In this document: positions 1 to 13,351 of the stretch, in pieces
Numbering within the stretch: the first letter of the stretch is position 1
Layout of the letters: every line of letters starts with the position of its first letter
Source of the DNA: Lottia gigantea
Lineage: Eukaryota; Mollusca; Gastropoda; Lottiidae
Assembly (NCBI RefSeq): GCF_000327385.1
Contig: NW_008709540.1
Location: 169,671 to 233,670 of the forward strand
Direction: 5' to 3'
Length of the DNA: 64,000 nucleotides
Notes under the pieces: generated by a model
What the model saw: the letters and a program-made list of their open reading frames with translations, nothing else
Told to the model about the DNA's origin: nothing
Database searches by the model: none
Made by a program: the position numbers and the translations under genes

Positions 1-1280
1 ACGGTGTCTGGTGGGGTATGCGGTGTGAGAGGACTAAGTATAATAAAATATGTTAACACCAACCCCTTTCCTACTGACCTGACTAATCTTGTGTCGTTCA
101 CATTTATTTACAGTCAGAAATCCACTTTTAGCGTAGAATGGGCTTCCATGGCGCAAATTTATTATGGCTGAAAACGGATGTAAGATACTCGCTGGTTTTA
201 TTGTCGTGAAGTTCACCAACGCGTAATGTGCCCTCACACCATAATGATTACCAGTTGCGAATAATGAGCCATGAGCATCAGCACAGGACGCAACTCACAA
301 CTCACATGCATGAGTGTTGCATTCGAAATATATAACCGATATTCTTATTTGCAGTCAAACGCCCCTTTACATTTAATAGTTTTCTTCATATCATCTGACA
401 GCATCCGCCATCTGATTTAAATACATATCTGGATGATTTGATTCGTATTTTATACAGGTTACTACACCCCCATAAACCATCAAGAAGTTAAATGATATTT
501 TATTAAGCACAAATTAACTACGGTTGAGCAAACATAAGATTTCAAGTCATGGGAAAGTTAGCATTTGAAATAAACTCTCTGATTAAAAAAAACACAAACA
601 AAACATTTCCATTGAAACAACCATCATCACGGCTGTAACTATGGTCTTTGTACTATGAGGCAACTTTTGTTGGACGAGACGTCCGGGTTGGTTTTAAACA
701 AGGGCTTTCAACCTTTACCCCTTTCAGGATCGTTGATCGATTTCATTACCCCTGAACACCCTTCTATTTCGTGATTTTCTTTTTCATGTGGAGAATATAG
801 TCTAATTGAAAACAACAATTTAAGATATAATTGTCCAAAAATTCTATGCTAGATTACAAGGCGCCTCAAAACCCCGAAACATTTGAAAATTACCCCCTAC
901 TTTAAACAGTAACCACCTTGTCCGTAGACATAATATCTTTCCTGTTTTTGTCAAATTCGCCATGAGACATTTGCCTCGTAGACTGTGGGAGATCTGGCGA
1001 CAATCTGTCATGGAATGGTTCTGGCTGTAAGGCTTATAATTTTAGCAGATTCGAGAAAGAAACATGGCTTATATTGAAATAAAGAGGATTGTATTCTTAT
1101 TACGTCAAATCAATCATAATAGACACGAACATCCAACCAGACTTTGTAACGTGCATTTCAAAATGTGATAATCTGGACTATTATATAATACCTAAGTATA
1201 AGACAAATTTGTAACCAAAAGAAAAGTTCCTAAAATGTACATAAATTCCAAATCTCATACACTCCCCCGATGTAGCTAAA
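1..1280. other. gene-free stretch
   Basis: I see no coding exon with family signatures and no RNA gene here. The only recognisable structure is a dispersed repeat at about 690-905. The rest is AT-rich sequence next to the BEL/Pao relic. Confidence 0.5.
690..905. repeat. dispersed repeat, copy 1
   Basis: The block has short motifs of the type TTACCCCTTTCAGGATC, then GGAGAATATAG, then ATAATTGTCCAAAAATTCTATGC, and a final run of ACCCC-rich sequence. The same order recurs in the same orientation at about 26095-26320. I see no coding potential and no clear terminal repeats. It is an unclassified interspersed repeat. Confidence 0.55.
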
Positions 1281-1289
1281 CTGTAATGA

Positions 1290-4200
1290 AATGAAACAGC
1301 TGGTCATCACACACAGCTCGTGAAGCACATTGCATAAAACAAAATAATGTTCATGAGATTGGCACTTATATTATTGGGCACAAGTTCTTTAATCCATGAT
1401 TTTATCTTTGAACTAGCTTTGACGGCTGCTGTTCTCTTTGGTCGAAGTTCATCAGTTTGCGTAGATGACTGAGTAGTTCCAATAGCTTCATCTGAATGAA
1501 TTTTGGATTGATTATCTAGTCTTGCTCTTTCGATGACAGAATCAGTAGCTCCACGATCTCGGATGCTCGTTTCAATTGAATACAGACGTTGGAAGGTCTC
1601 TTTAAAGTAATGACTTTTCCATTTTTACTCTGTACTAGTAGTTCAGCCCCTCGAACATTGCCATCATTACCAGTAATAAATCGTGTTACCCTTCCAAGTT
1701 TCCATACTGTTCGGGGTTGATTATCATCATGGACTATTACAACGTCGTCCTTGGCTATTCTTCTGGATCCCTGGATACCCGTATTGTGAGAATTGCGTAA
1801 CTCAAGTAGGTATTCATAACGCCAGCGACTCCAAAAGTCTTCAAGCAACGAATTAAAATCATCAAATCTGGATCTTAAATCTGAAGTGGTGACTTCTTGA
1901 TATATGGCATTTTTATCTTCTGGTTTGTCTAACAAACGTCTACCATGTAAAAGATGCGATGGGGTGAGTGGCTCTGCTATATCTTCTGTAGTGACATAAG
2001 ATATTGGTCTAGAGTTTAATACAGCTTCTACTTCCGTTATAACGGTTCCGAGTTCATCGTGGGTCAATCTGGCTCCTCCAATACATTTCTCGAGACATCT
2101 CTTGGCGCTTTTAATCATCCTTTCAAAGATCCCTCCCCACCATTGTGCCTTCTCTAAGTTAAATGACAACTTCATCTGATGGAGTATTTTGGTCGCGGCT
2201 TTAAACGTTTTACCATTTTCTGAGATTATATGTACTGGTGTCCCTCGTCGTGATGTAAATCTTCTGAAGCTGCATATAAAGGCATGAGTTGACATATCTG
2301 TGTATAGTGTATAGGCATAACCATGTCTTCTGTAACTCATCGGTTGTCGTCTTGATGAACATGGGTCCAGCGAAATCAACACCAATATGACTGAATGGGA
2401 AAGATCTTCTGACTCTAAAATCTGGCAGAGGTGGAGCAGATGGTGCATCGTCAATTAGTACCGGGAATTTCGTTGATTCAGGGAGATCTGAATTACCTAG
2501 TCTTCCACGGCATCTTAAGATTCCATCTTGATCAGTGTATATATCAAATTGCTTTCTCCAGTTTTCAAAATTCTTATATTGTGGAATTTCTGACTCTATC
2601 TCCCTCAACTATATTTCGGCGTTGAGTAAATCTTCTTTGGCTATTCCAAATTCATTTATTTCTCTCCTGCTATGGCTCTCTTTTCTTTGACTTCAAGTGG
2701 TGAATAAACCTCAAAACATATGATGTTACTCTAAAAAGGCGATCGATGTTGTACATTGAATAATCTATAATATTACTGATCGAGGCTCCGTTTAATTCAG
2801 TCAACAAGACAGTGTGTTGTTTGGCTTTCTTCATTTCTGAAATTAATTCAGGCAAAGAGTTCCCATCTTCACCTGGCTCTTGGCTCTGTATCGAATACTC
2901 TGGCAACCATTCTGGTCCATTATTCCAAAGTGGAGTCTCCCAGAATAAATATGGATCTGCTCCTCTTGAAGGCAAATCTGCTGGGTTGCTGGCTCAGGGA
3001 CAGTGTCTCCAACTGCTGACTGAAGTGAGTGTGTGGATTTCGTTAACCCTATTTTGAACGAATTGCTTCCATTCACCAGCTTCGTTAATTATCCAATAAT
3101 ATGCTACTTTGGAGTCAGTGAAGCATATTGTGTTTGATATCTGGATGTCTTCCTTTAAAACTTCATTGATGGTGTTAATTAGTCGTGAAAGTATCAAAGC
3201 GGACAGCAATTCTAGTCTTGGTATAGTGGTAGGGGAAAGCGGCGAAATTCTTGTCTTTGATGCTATAAATCTGATGAAGGATCCATTACGGGTATTAATT
3301 CTCAGGTTAACAACTGCGGCATAGGCTATGGTTGAGGCATCACAGAATCCAATGACGTCATAACTGGTTACTGTCTCAAGTATACCACAATTGAAATATC
3401 TCGGAATAGATGTCGATGGCATAGATGATAGTGCGGCTAAAAGGTGGTTCCAATGGTTAAGATATTCTCCTTCTAATGGGGTGTCCCAATCTTGATTGGT
3501 GCGGCAGAGTTCTTGAAAGAAAAGCTTAAATTTAACGATGAATGGCGAAAGGCAACCAAGTGGATCGAAAATTTTTGCGGCTACACTGACTACATGGCGT
3601 TTGGTTGGAGTATTGTCTTTGGCATAATCAGCTATTTCACTGATATCAAAGATGAAATGATCTGATGTTGAATTCCATCTCACACCAAGAATTATCTCAT
3701 CTTCATTAGTGGAATCACCTAATGTAGACTTTGTATACGTGTTATCTTCTTCCCTGATTACTGGCTCTACCAGATCATTGTCAATTTTCATTCCATTTAC
3801 GGCTTCTTTCTGGATTATTATTTGGTTAAGTAAATTTTCGAAGGTTGAATCCAGCTGAAGCTAGGTTGTATTTGGCGTTTTCGTAAAATTCCTTGGCTTT
3901 CTGATCAGTGGCTGCTCCCGAAGTTAGGTCGTCCACATATATGGATCGCAGAAATTTATGTACAAAATCTTGTTGCTCCGTGGCGTACTGTTCCATATGA
4001 TATTTTAAAGTGGCATTCAAGAGAAATGGACTCGATGTCAATCCAAATACCACTCTAGTGAATCTGAAAACCTTTGGTTGTGGTTCGAAACTGTTGATAT
4101 CATCAAGAAACAGGAATCTTTTTAATGATGGCGTCATACTCGTTCAAAAGTTTTGGATTGACTTCTAATCTCTTATATAAATTTCTAAATCTTTTGAGAC

Positions 4201-4540
4201 TCAAGGAATAATTATCTGGCAATAAAGGATGTGGTTGTTTCCATGGCAACTTTACTGTGTATCTGACTCCATCAAAATTCAAATTATCTCAAAGGCTTTC
4301 TAGTATTGATGTGGACGTTAATCCCATGGCTTCGACGTCCCAAATTCTGTGTAATTGTTCTTCCAGGCGATTGTCTTCGGCTGATACATGCAATGTGATG
4401 ATGAAAACATTGTGATTTTGCCCAGTTCCTAGTACAACAAAAGAAAAATACAATACAATTTTCCCTGTGGAATGTTTCATTTAAAAAGTCTAAAAAATAA
4501 TTTTCCTTAATTCTAAAAGATTTAAATATTTCCAAATTAC
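1290..4540 (-). mobile_element. BEL/Pao LTR retrotransposon relic (pol)
   Basis: On the minus strand the protein remnants read, in element order, as the end of the protease-to-RT linker and reverse transcriptase (about 4.5-3.8 kb, with a YVDD-type RT core), the BEL/Pao peptidase and RNase H region (about 3.8-2.7 kb), the integrase zinc finger and catalytic core (about 2.6-1.9 kb, with the AQWWGGIFERMIKS block), and the C-terminal DUF5641-like domain (about 1.9-1.3 kb). The integrase-plus-DUF5641 ending is diagnostic of BEL/Pao. The copy is broken in several places (at least four), and no gag region or paired LTRs are visible, so it is a truncated fossil. Age cannot be measured without LTRs, but the protein motifs are still easy to recognise, so it is not ancient. 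Confidence 0.9.
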
Positions 4541-4556
4541 AAAACGGACGGATTTA

Positions 4557-4941
4557 TACGGAAGCGTATTAGGGCCATTTGAAAATTCAACATACTAACC
4601 TGAAAATTCAACATACTAACCTGAAAATTCAACATACTAACCTGAAAATTCAACATACTAACCTGAAAATTCAACATACTTACCTGAAAATTCAATATAC
4701 TAACCTGAAAATTCAACATACTAACCTGAAAATTCAACATACTAACCTGAAAATTCAACATACTAACCTGAAAATTCAACATACTAACCTGAAAATTCAA
4801 CATACTAGCTTGAAAATTCAACATACTAGCTTGAAAATTCAACATACTAGCTTGAAAATTCAACATACTAACTTGAAAATTCAACATACTTACTTTAAAA
4901 TTCCAAAAATAAAAAATGAATGGCCCTAATACGCTTCCGTA
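4557..4941. mobile_element. minisatellite enclosed by 23-bp terminal inverted repeats
   Basis: The left end at 4557-4579 (TACGGAAGCGTATTAGGG...) is the exact reverse complement of the right end at 4919-4941. Almost everything between is a tandem array of a 21-bp unit. The outermost bases of both ends are TA, so the true inverted repeat may begin with CGGAAGCG and be flanked by a TA target duplication, as in TA-targeting DNA transposons. There is no transposase, so it would be non-autonomous. It lies exactly between the BEL/Pao relic and the start of the duplicated receptor segment. The family is not identified. Confidence 0.7.
4580..4905. repeat. 21-bp tandem array, about 16 units
   Basis: The unit is approximately CTGAAAATTCAACATACTAAC. 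Because 21 is a multiple of three, both strands read through as open frames of a 7-residue repeat. These frames are not genes. Late units change AACCTG to AGCTTG together, which suggests spread by unequal crossing-over or slippage. Confidence 0.95.
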
Positions 4942-7900
4942 CAAGTAAGTACATCAAATTTTATATATTATATTTCTTTCATGCTTTCCCAACGTCGCCC
5001 AATATACATTTAAGAACCGAGTGAGAAGTTGGCCAGTTCAGTATCTTGAAAGACCGAATAATTTGTTTTTATTTGAAACCTTTAGAATATGTAGAAACAT
5101 ATTTTTCTACAAAACCCTTTTTTTACTTAAATCCAAAAAAAAAAAAGCACAACGCATTTAAAAAGTTAACGGCAGCCTTTTAAAAAAGTTTGGCTTTAGA
5201 GAAGTAACGGCTGGAAATTTTTAGTTAAACCTTTCAGGTAGGTCTATGGACACGTTTTCATAAATTTGAGCAACAAAAATTTTGAAAACGAAAAAAGAAA
5301 AACGAAAAAAAACCTGTATGTCCCTTTAAATAATCATTTCATATAATATAACACCTTGTTCACCATTCTGTTGGTTTTTTTTCAAACTTCATAGCAATCA
5401 AAATGAAATAAGACCAAACTTTCGTTCCGTTTTTATAAGCTTTAATTTGAAATATAGCCATTCCAACTAAAACGGAACGAAGGTTTATTTGATTAGACTG
5501 CCTCGAAGGATAAGTATATTTGTTTTAATTACAGGATACAGTTCAAAACAATTACTTTTAGTTTTTATAACCGTTATAGTGTGATTCTGTGATAGTGTGA
5601 TAGTGTGGTAGTGTCGAAGGTGATGATAGTGTGATGATAGTGTGATAATGTGAAAACCCCCAGGTCCGGTGTACTAAAGTCTGAACCACCAGATAAACCC
5701 CAGATTGGTAGAAGCAGAAAAGAATACGCCGCTATCATGACAATTTGTTCATCTAGCATCCCAAATTGGCTACATGACATTGTGACCTATTTACCTCATA
5801 ACTTAATCAGAAGCAACCAAACTGAAGTTGCTATTAACAAAAAGCAAAGTAGCTATATTAACAATAAAAGCTCAATGGCTATATTCACAATAAAAGCTAA
5901 GTGGCTATATCAACAATAACAGCTAAGTGACTATATTAACGATAAAAGCTACGTGTCTATAATGAAAATACAAGCTAAGTGGCTATCTTAACAATAAAAG
6001 CTAAGTGGCTATATTAACCATAAAAGCTAAGTGGCTATATTAACATAAAAGCTAGGTGGCTATATTAAATATACAAGCTAAGTGGCTATATTAACATAAA
6101 AGTTAGGTGGCTATATTAAATATACAAGCTAAGTGGCTATATTAACAATAAAAGCTAAGTGGGTATATTCACATTAAAGCTAGGTGGCTATATTGACAAT
6201 AAAAGCTAAGTGGGTATATTAACATTAAAGCTAGGTGGCTATATTAACAATAAAAGCTAAGTGGGTATTAACATTAAAGCTAGGTGGCTATATTAAAAAT
6301 ACAAGCTAAGTGGCTATCTTAACAATAAAAGCTAAGTGGGTATATTAACGATAAAAGCTAGGTGGCTATATTAACAATAAAAGCTAAGTGGGTATTAACA
6401 TTAAAGCTAGGTGGCTATATTAAAAATACAAGCTAAGTGGCTATCTTAACAATAAAAGCTAAGTGGGTATATTAACATAAAAGCTAGGTGGCTATATTAA
6501 ATATACAAGCTAAGTGGGTATATTAACAATAAAAGCTAAGTGGGTATATTAACATTAAAGCTAAGTGGCTATATTAAATATACAAGCTAAGTGGCTATAT
6601 TAACGATAAAAGCTAAGTGGATATATTAACAATAACAGCTAAGTGGGTATATTAACATCAAAGCTAGGTGGCTATATTAACAATAAAAGCTAAGTGGCTA
6701 TATTAACGATAAAAGCTAAGTGGCTATATTAACAATAAAAGCTAAGTGGCTATATTAACATTAAAGCTAGGTGGCTATATTAAAAATACAAGCTAAGTGG
6801 CTTTATTAACAATAAAAGCTAAGTGGCTATATTAAAAATACAAGCTTAGTGGCTATATTAACAATAAAAGCTAAGTGGCCTTATTAACAATAAAAGCTAA
6901 GTGGCTATATTAAAAATACAAGCTTAGTGGCTATATTAACAATAAAAACTAAGTGGCTATCTTAACAATAAAAGCTAAGTGGCCTTATTAACCATAAAAG
7001 CTAGGTGGAGCTAGGTGGCTATATTAAAAATAAATTAATAATGATATAAATAATTTATAGAGAATGTAGCTTTAAATAAATCACCAAGTCAGGTTGAGAC
7101 TAACAGAACAAAGAGAGAATCTGGTGATAGAACTACTAATATACCTGACAAATGTTATAACTATAATAAAACTGGTAAATGGTTGGGAATAGATCTAGAA
7201 GAAGATTATCCTATTAAACACATCATCATTCAACGTTGTTATTTTTTTTTCTCTTTCAGCTATGATGGGTGAGTTGAGAAATATTATTGTTATTAATACA
7301 ATGACGATCTACTTTGATAGTCAAATACAATTAAAAATAGTAGAATATCTGTTATATTCTAAATAAATCAATCTTTCAGTTAATGGTTTTATTTTTCAAA
7401 TATTATTGTTTACAATGACAATTCACTTTAATAATCAAATATATATAACATCCCTAAAAATAGTCAAATATCAGTGATATATAAATAACATTGTTATAAG
7501 ATTTCAGTTATTGGTGTTATTTTACAAATCTTGTTTTCAGATTTAGCATCAGTGAATGGAATTTTACTACATGTTACTAAAGAGAATGGAGAACCAGAAC
7601 TATGTTATAAAGAAGGTCTGAGTTCGACGCCACCAATTGTTAAAAATATAGAGTGTAGTCATGCTATATATGGTCGACTTAGTTCCTCCCTTTGGCGTGT
7701 CCAGAAACAAGTTAATTAGAGTATACATTGCTTTTACAATAAAACAGAAAGGCATGTCATTCATTTGTATTATTTCTACTGAGAAAATATTCTTTGTGTT
7801 AAATTTAGGTCCCAATCAATGAAGAACGAACAACAAGAAGTAATAACCATTGAGTCACTAGTTACTCTATCATCCAGAAACAACCAAGATTATCATTTTG

Positions 7901-9140
7901 GTCTCATTCCTTGAGAAGGTCTAATTTCTGAAATATATTCTTTACATTAACTTTTAATCTACTTTTTATATTTTGTATTCAACATAATAATATAGAATTA
8001 CACTGAATTTCTCTAAACAATTAACCAATTTACAAAAATATATTCAAGATGTTTCAAATTATATTAAAGATGTTTTATCTTTTAAACTGAATCGGCCTTA
8101 GAGACAATTATCTCCCCTGAACAGAGTTGTTCCTAACTGGAACATAATTGAATATTCTAATGAAGAAGATATAGATGATAGATGTACCAAAACGACGGAG
8201 AAGTGGCCTTTCACTTGAATAACTCAGCATAACTGCACAAATTACCCTGGATACTTTATAGTACAGACTTTATGAGTGTACGTGAAGTTAACGTGGATTT
8301 ATTGACAGTTTATAGGAAACACCTCGTTACTGTTCTTGAATATATTATAATCGGACGTGTTTTATCCTAACATGAATTAACATAAGCAGCGTAAATAGTG
8401 TAAATACCTTATAGTTGTACATAATTTGAAATGTTATATTATTAGGCAAGAAAACTGTAAATAAGCTAGCTTTTATATGTAATGTTGTACTTCAAACCCT
8501 TTTTATCTAAGAAATTTATGAAGTCGGAAAGCTTTTGTAAAAATTCGTTTTTGAAATTATTTAACTCTAGCCAGTGTTATCTTTATATCTTCAAAAAACC
8601 TTTATAGCAAAATCTTTACCTTCCTGCTTTATATCTATACAGTTCAATAACTTACATTAGATAAATAACATTAGAGTTTTATAAAAGGCTAAAATTTAGA
8701 TTTTGTTAATTCAGTTAAGATTTTTATATATCAATAAGACGTATTACTAGGGTAAATATCTATTTTAATTCAGTTGTGATGACTCACACATCTATAACAC
8801 TTTCTGTCCCGAGAAAGAATTATGTAATATAGATAAGGTATTGTATTTAAAGATGGGTTTTCTTATTTTTTAGTTTCAAATTAAGCAAACTATTTGATCA
8901 ATTGGTGTTTTGAATCATCATGTATTCTTAATTATATAATTATGTTCTGGCATATAATTAAGAGTTTTAACCAATCATTAATGCATGGACAGTCTGGATA
9001 AACAAAAAAGGCTTTTTGACCTTTCTTGATCGGTCCCTCATTGGAATTCCGCTGGTAATTCTCTTCTATTTTAGCTAATTATGAATTAATTATGGACATG
9101 TGAGACAAACTGGTATTTTTCCAAGTCATTAGAACACCTC
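4942..9140 (+). pseudogene. deleted copy of the EGF/F5-8C receptor gene
   Basis: From the CAAGTAAG at 4942 this segment follows the one at 15567-22560. Recognisable pieces are a remnant of the short exon at 5535, part of the N-terminal receptor exon (about 5650-5757), the first half of the F5/8C domain (7061-7234), a 9-nt microexon (7260-7268), a truncated second half (7541-7678) and the last coding exon (7809-7914). Compared with copy 2 it has lost the hydrophobic signal/anchor part of the first receptor exon, the first EGF exon, most of the intron between the F5/8C exons (only 25 bp remain, too short to splice), and everything from the middle of the second F5/8C exon to the intron before the tail. 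That last deletion removes all EGF exons and the membrane segment. It cannot make a membrane receptor and is a pseudogene. Similarity continues through the 3' flank to about 9140. Confidence 0.85.
5830..7030. repeat. degenerate 26-bp minisatellite, about 44 units
   Basis: The unit is close to AAGCTAAGTGGCTATATTAAC plus AATAA, with 24-28 bp variants and several higher-order alternations (GCTAGGTGG/GCTAAGTGG). A short version of the same array, about six units, lies in the equivalent intron of copy 2 at 17270-17425. The array therefore existed before the duplication and expanded in, or contracted from, one copy. Confidence 0.95.
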
Positions 9141-9989
9141 TACTTCTCATCACACCGAGAAAGACTTAATCTCGTGAATTAAAATAACTCTATAGTTATT
9201 ACAGAAAGGGGATATGGGCGGTGGTCTTATTTAAACAAGTTTTATGATATTTTTTTCATATCATATACTGTATTCTCCGAAAATTAAATGATACAAGAAA
9301 CTGAAAGTCACGATTTATGAAAAATACATTAGATATGACACTATACAGGATTAAAACTGACTCACCGATACAGTTTAAAAACTTATACTTCACTGATTTA
9401 TTCTTGTTACATCAGATTATTGCTATTAGTGTTGTTATGACTTATATGACGTGTCAGTTCCGATATAAAACTAGTCAGAAAATTGTCCATGACATAAAGG
9501 CAATAATGTGTCCAAATATCCAGTTGATTACCAGTTTTCAGAGGTTATAATAATACATGCAAAACAAACCTGGCTAGCAGAAGGTAGTTTCGATTCGATA
9601 GAACAGGACAAGAGCCTTTAAACTATTTGTTAGACTTAGTAGATCGGTTCAATGACATATTTGACCGTAGCGAGGGCTAAACAAAACTTAAAATACAATA
9701 TGTGCCTGCAATACCGAGGTCAGAGAAGGCACATACGAATCTATCAATATTTTTGGTATGATATTTGTTATATTTATTCCCGTGACATTGATTATAAATT
9801 GACAAGGTCGCACGCGTATGAATTTCGATTAAGAGAAGACAAAACTGTCATACCTTTTTCTTTTTGTAAGTTTTTAGATAAGAGAGGGGTCAGCCGCAGC
9901 ACCGAAAGCAAGTTTTTCGGGCAAAAATCTCATAACTAGGTTAGAAATTCGGGCAATCTCAGTATTTTACGGCGGCTTTTAAACATGTG

Positions 9990-10125
9990 TATGTGTATCG
10001 GGGACACTGATAGCATAAATTTGCACCATTCAAATTTTCAATCAGGCGTCTGTGTTTCCTGAAATTCCACTTAAACCATGTGTTCGATGACGTCACTAAT
10101 CGCAAAGGGTCTTATGTGGTAAAGC
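9990..10125. repeat. dispersed foldback (MITE-like) family, member 1
   Basis: It carries the family blocks GACACTGATAGCAT, TTGCACCATTC, CAGGCGTCTGTG and GATGACGTCACTAATCGC. Related copies are at about 12075-12170, 33360-33425, 43172-43325, 44405-44490, 48560-48735 and 58200-58310. There are no coding sequences. Confidence 0.6.
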
Positions 10126-13100
10126 CTAATTTGCTTTTCAAATCAAAATCATCACAATTATATAATTTTACACTAAATGTCTGTTTTTGGTCATATTCAA
10201 GACGCAAATCCAAATGGGATGCGTAATTTTCATCATCATTTGTGTTTTTAATTTCAAATTCATCGGGATATATGAAATCTAAATATTCACTAAATTTAGG
10301 ATTATTAAGGAGAGGACATCATCTATATACTGCTTAATGAAATTAAAACTAGTTGTTTGTTATATTTTACGAGTGCTTTCATGTATTCTGCCTCGTATGT
10401 ATATAAAAATAAATCAGCATGTAGAGGCGCGCAGAAAAAATTCGTTCAATAGTTGTTTGGTCGAAATTAATCGAAAAATGCTATTTCGATTGCTATTTGG
10501 CCGAGCGATTTGGAACTTATATGGTGCAGACCGTTAGGAAGAGCAAATAAGTCTGCAAAGTCAGTTTTCATCACCAGTTTCGATGTTACTACTTCCAGTG
10601 GTATCACTTCCGGTGAATTTGAATTATGTTAAAAATGGCATACGCATAAGCTTAGGGTTACTTATACAAACTGTAATAAATACGTATCGAAAGTGAGATT
10701 CAGGTTGTCATCTGGGTTTGCCTCATTATTGCTATTGCTATATTGTAGCTATTTATTGTCCGATTTGCACATTGCTGGTATCAAAGAATACATTCAAAAC
10801 TTGAGCCGTATTCCGATTTTTTGGTTTTGTCTTTTTTCCAAAGACAAGATGATCTTTTACAGGGTTTAAGGCGTGTTACTTTCGATGACCTGACCTTAGA
10901 GGTCAGATCAGTCATTTTACAAACAAAGGTCTAAATTTGATACATTTTACACTTTTGAAATGCAGTATCTCAAACCCAAACAACCCACAACCTTCAGATT
11001 ATTAATTTGAGATATTTGGGCATATTGAAGGAAAATTGAACTTCAGCTCCAGATGGAGTAGATATTTACAGTAATAATTACTACATATTGACAACAGCTT
11101 TTACATGATGTTATTTATGGCCAACACGTGGTTCCTGTTTTATGGTGTCACTGAAAATTGAATTTACATCCTTCAAGCGTGTGCATGGCCTAAAACACGC
11201 CCGGCATCAGTACTGTTAAGGGAACTGTTCTAGTTTTTATTCGGGAACGTCTCCAGCACAAACAAATAATATATAACTTTGAAGTATTTCTGATATGACC
11301 AAACAGCCCCTCTAACCCGAATCACTGACAGGGAGAAACCGGGTTAAAAAAAAACGAAGGTATCATCTCGATCTATGCCGGGATTAACACTGGACGTTTC
11401 AACACAAATGTGACCTAGATCTATGGAGGGGGATCGTTGCCAGAAGTATTTACAAAGTCAAACTTGAAAACAAGGCCTCGACTTTACAAAGTCATATTTC
11501 AACATTTCACAATTACAAAATAAACCTTCCTAAAATCAAAAAGTCAATGTACTAATTACAAAGTAGAGATATAAATAGTTTACTTTTTAAACTTTATTTC
11601 ACATCAGACACCATTCAAACTTTCCTTTACGAAAATGAATTCTTAACTTTGCATTATTGACAATATAGACTATGTCTTCTTGACTTTGCATTAGACAAAA
11701 TGTGACCTAGATCTACAATGACCCTGGGGTGTATATTGGCGTCTTGACAGATTTTGACGAAACTTGGTGTGGGTGTTAGTTATCACCCAAGGAGGAACTC
11801 TATTGTATGCGTAATTGCCCGTGTGCTTGAAAACAGTCTATAAGGCACAATTATTGACTGATTTTGGTGAAACTTCGTGTGAGTTTCTGTAATCGCTCAA
11901 GGATGATCCCTATGGAGAATCTGAATAATCGAAAAACGTCCCCATTCGTCATACTTCCTCGAAACCGTGGTAACACAAGTGGGAAATATTACGTATTCAT
12001 GGATAAATATTGTTTAATCAAAAATGGCCCTACTATATTGGTAGCAAAAAAAAATTCTAAATTGCTATCCTGTAACCATGTTTGATGATGTCACTAATCC
12101 CAATATCTGTATCACAAAAGGACTTCCCGTTTAGTGACGTCAAAAACGGTTTGCAGGAACTACAGACGTGGGGTATGTACTTGAATAATATGACTATTTT
12201 CATATCTATGTATACCATCATACGAGAATGGCTTTAATTTCTAATCATGTATCATACACCTAAATACTTTGCCTTGGGAATGGATTTCTATGAAAGATAA
12301 CAAAAACGTATTGTTACTGCTTTATGCAAACATATTATATCTATAATTAAAATAGGTAAAAGCATAATCTCGGGTGTATACTTCGTACCTGGATGTAACT
12401 TAATATCTTTGCTGACTGACTAAAATAACTAAATAAATAGAAACCTGTACACAAACAAACTACATTCTTGAAACAGCAGTCGGCGGAAAAATATCCTTGA
12501 TTTATATTTTGATTAGATTTATTTCATTAATCATTAAATGTAAGTAAAGAAACTTTGTATAATATAAATTATGCCACATTTGCTTTTAAAATTTTTTTCA
12601 CTTGACATATATCGCAGAAAAACTCAAAATGTTAAAACCAATTCTTTTGGTAAATATCTGTAGACAAAGTTGTTTCCTTTGATCCCGAGAGTTGTCTTTA
12701 ATAGTTGAGTTCACGATGATGTTTTCATTATCAAAGACTGTGCCTTACTCAGTACAGATAAATATGTTAGAGAATAATTAGAGGACTAATTTCCAGTCTA
12801 GATGCCTAATGTTGTTTTAACTAATCCCTCATTTGCTGAATGACTATTTGGGGGACACCGTTCACGAGACGTTTAAATTCTATTCTTAATATGGAAAAAT
12901 GTTAAAAAAGAAAAGAAAATTGAACATTTCACATATTAAATCTGACTCATTCACTAGTTTGTTCCACATTTCACAGGATAGGATTGTTTTTGTGTCATTT
13001 GAGGAAACAATTCAGTAATTTCAGTTTCGGTAACTTGTAATCAGTAGATTCTAGGAATCGGTCTGGGGGCTGAATAAGGGCCACATAATTGAAATCAAAT

Positions 13101-13351
13101 GAATACTTATGTGCATTTCTCCAAAAAAAAAAAGTGAAGGTTATTTTAACGACATTTAATTTGAAAATAATTTACATTTCATATTGGGTCGATTTACCGC
13201 AAATCTGTATGCCGGGACGATTTGACCCGAATCTATTCGCTTGTTGAATGTGTATCCTAAATCAATGATTTGGCAAAGCGAGTACGACTAAACCAATCAA
13301 TTACTGGAAAAACCCACCTGGAAATTTTGAAAATAACTTATAGATTGACAA

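Noticed and set aside
4537-4944. Open frames on both strands coding 7-residue repeats
   Set aside because: They are a by-product of the 21-bp tandem array, whose unit is a multiple of three; there is no start context or conserved domain.
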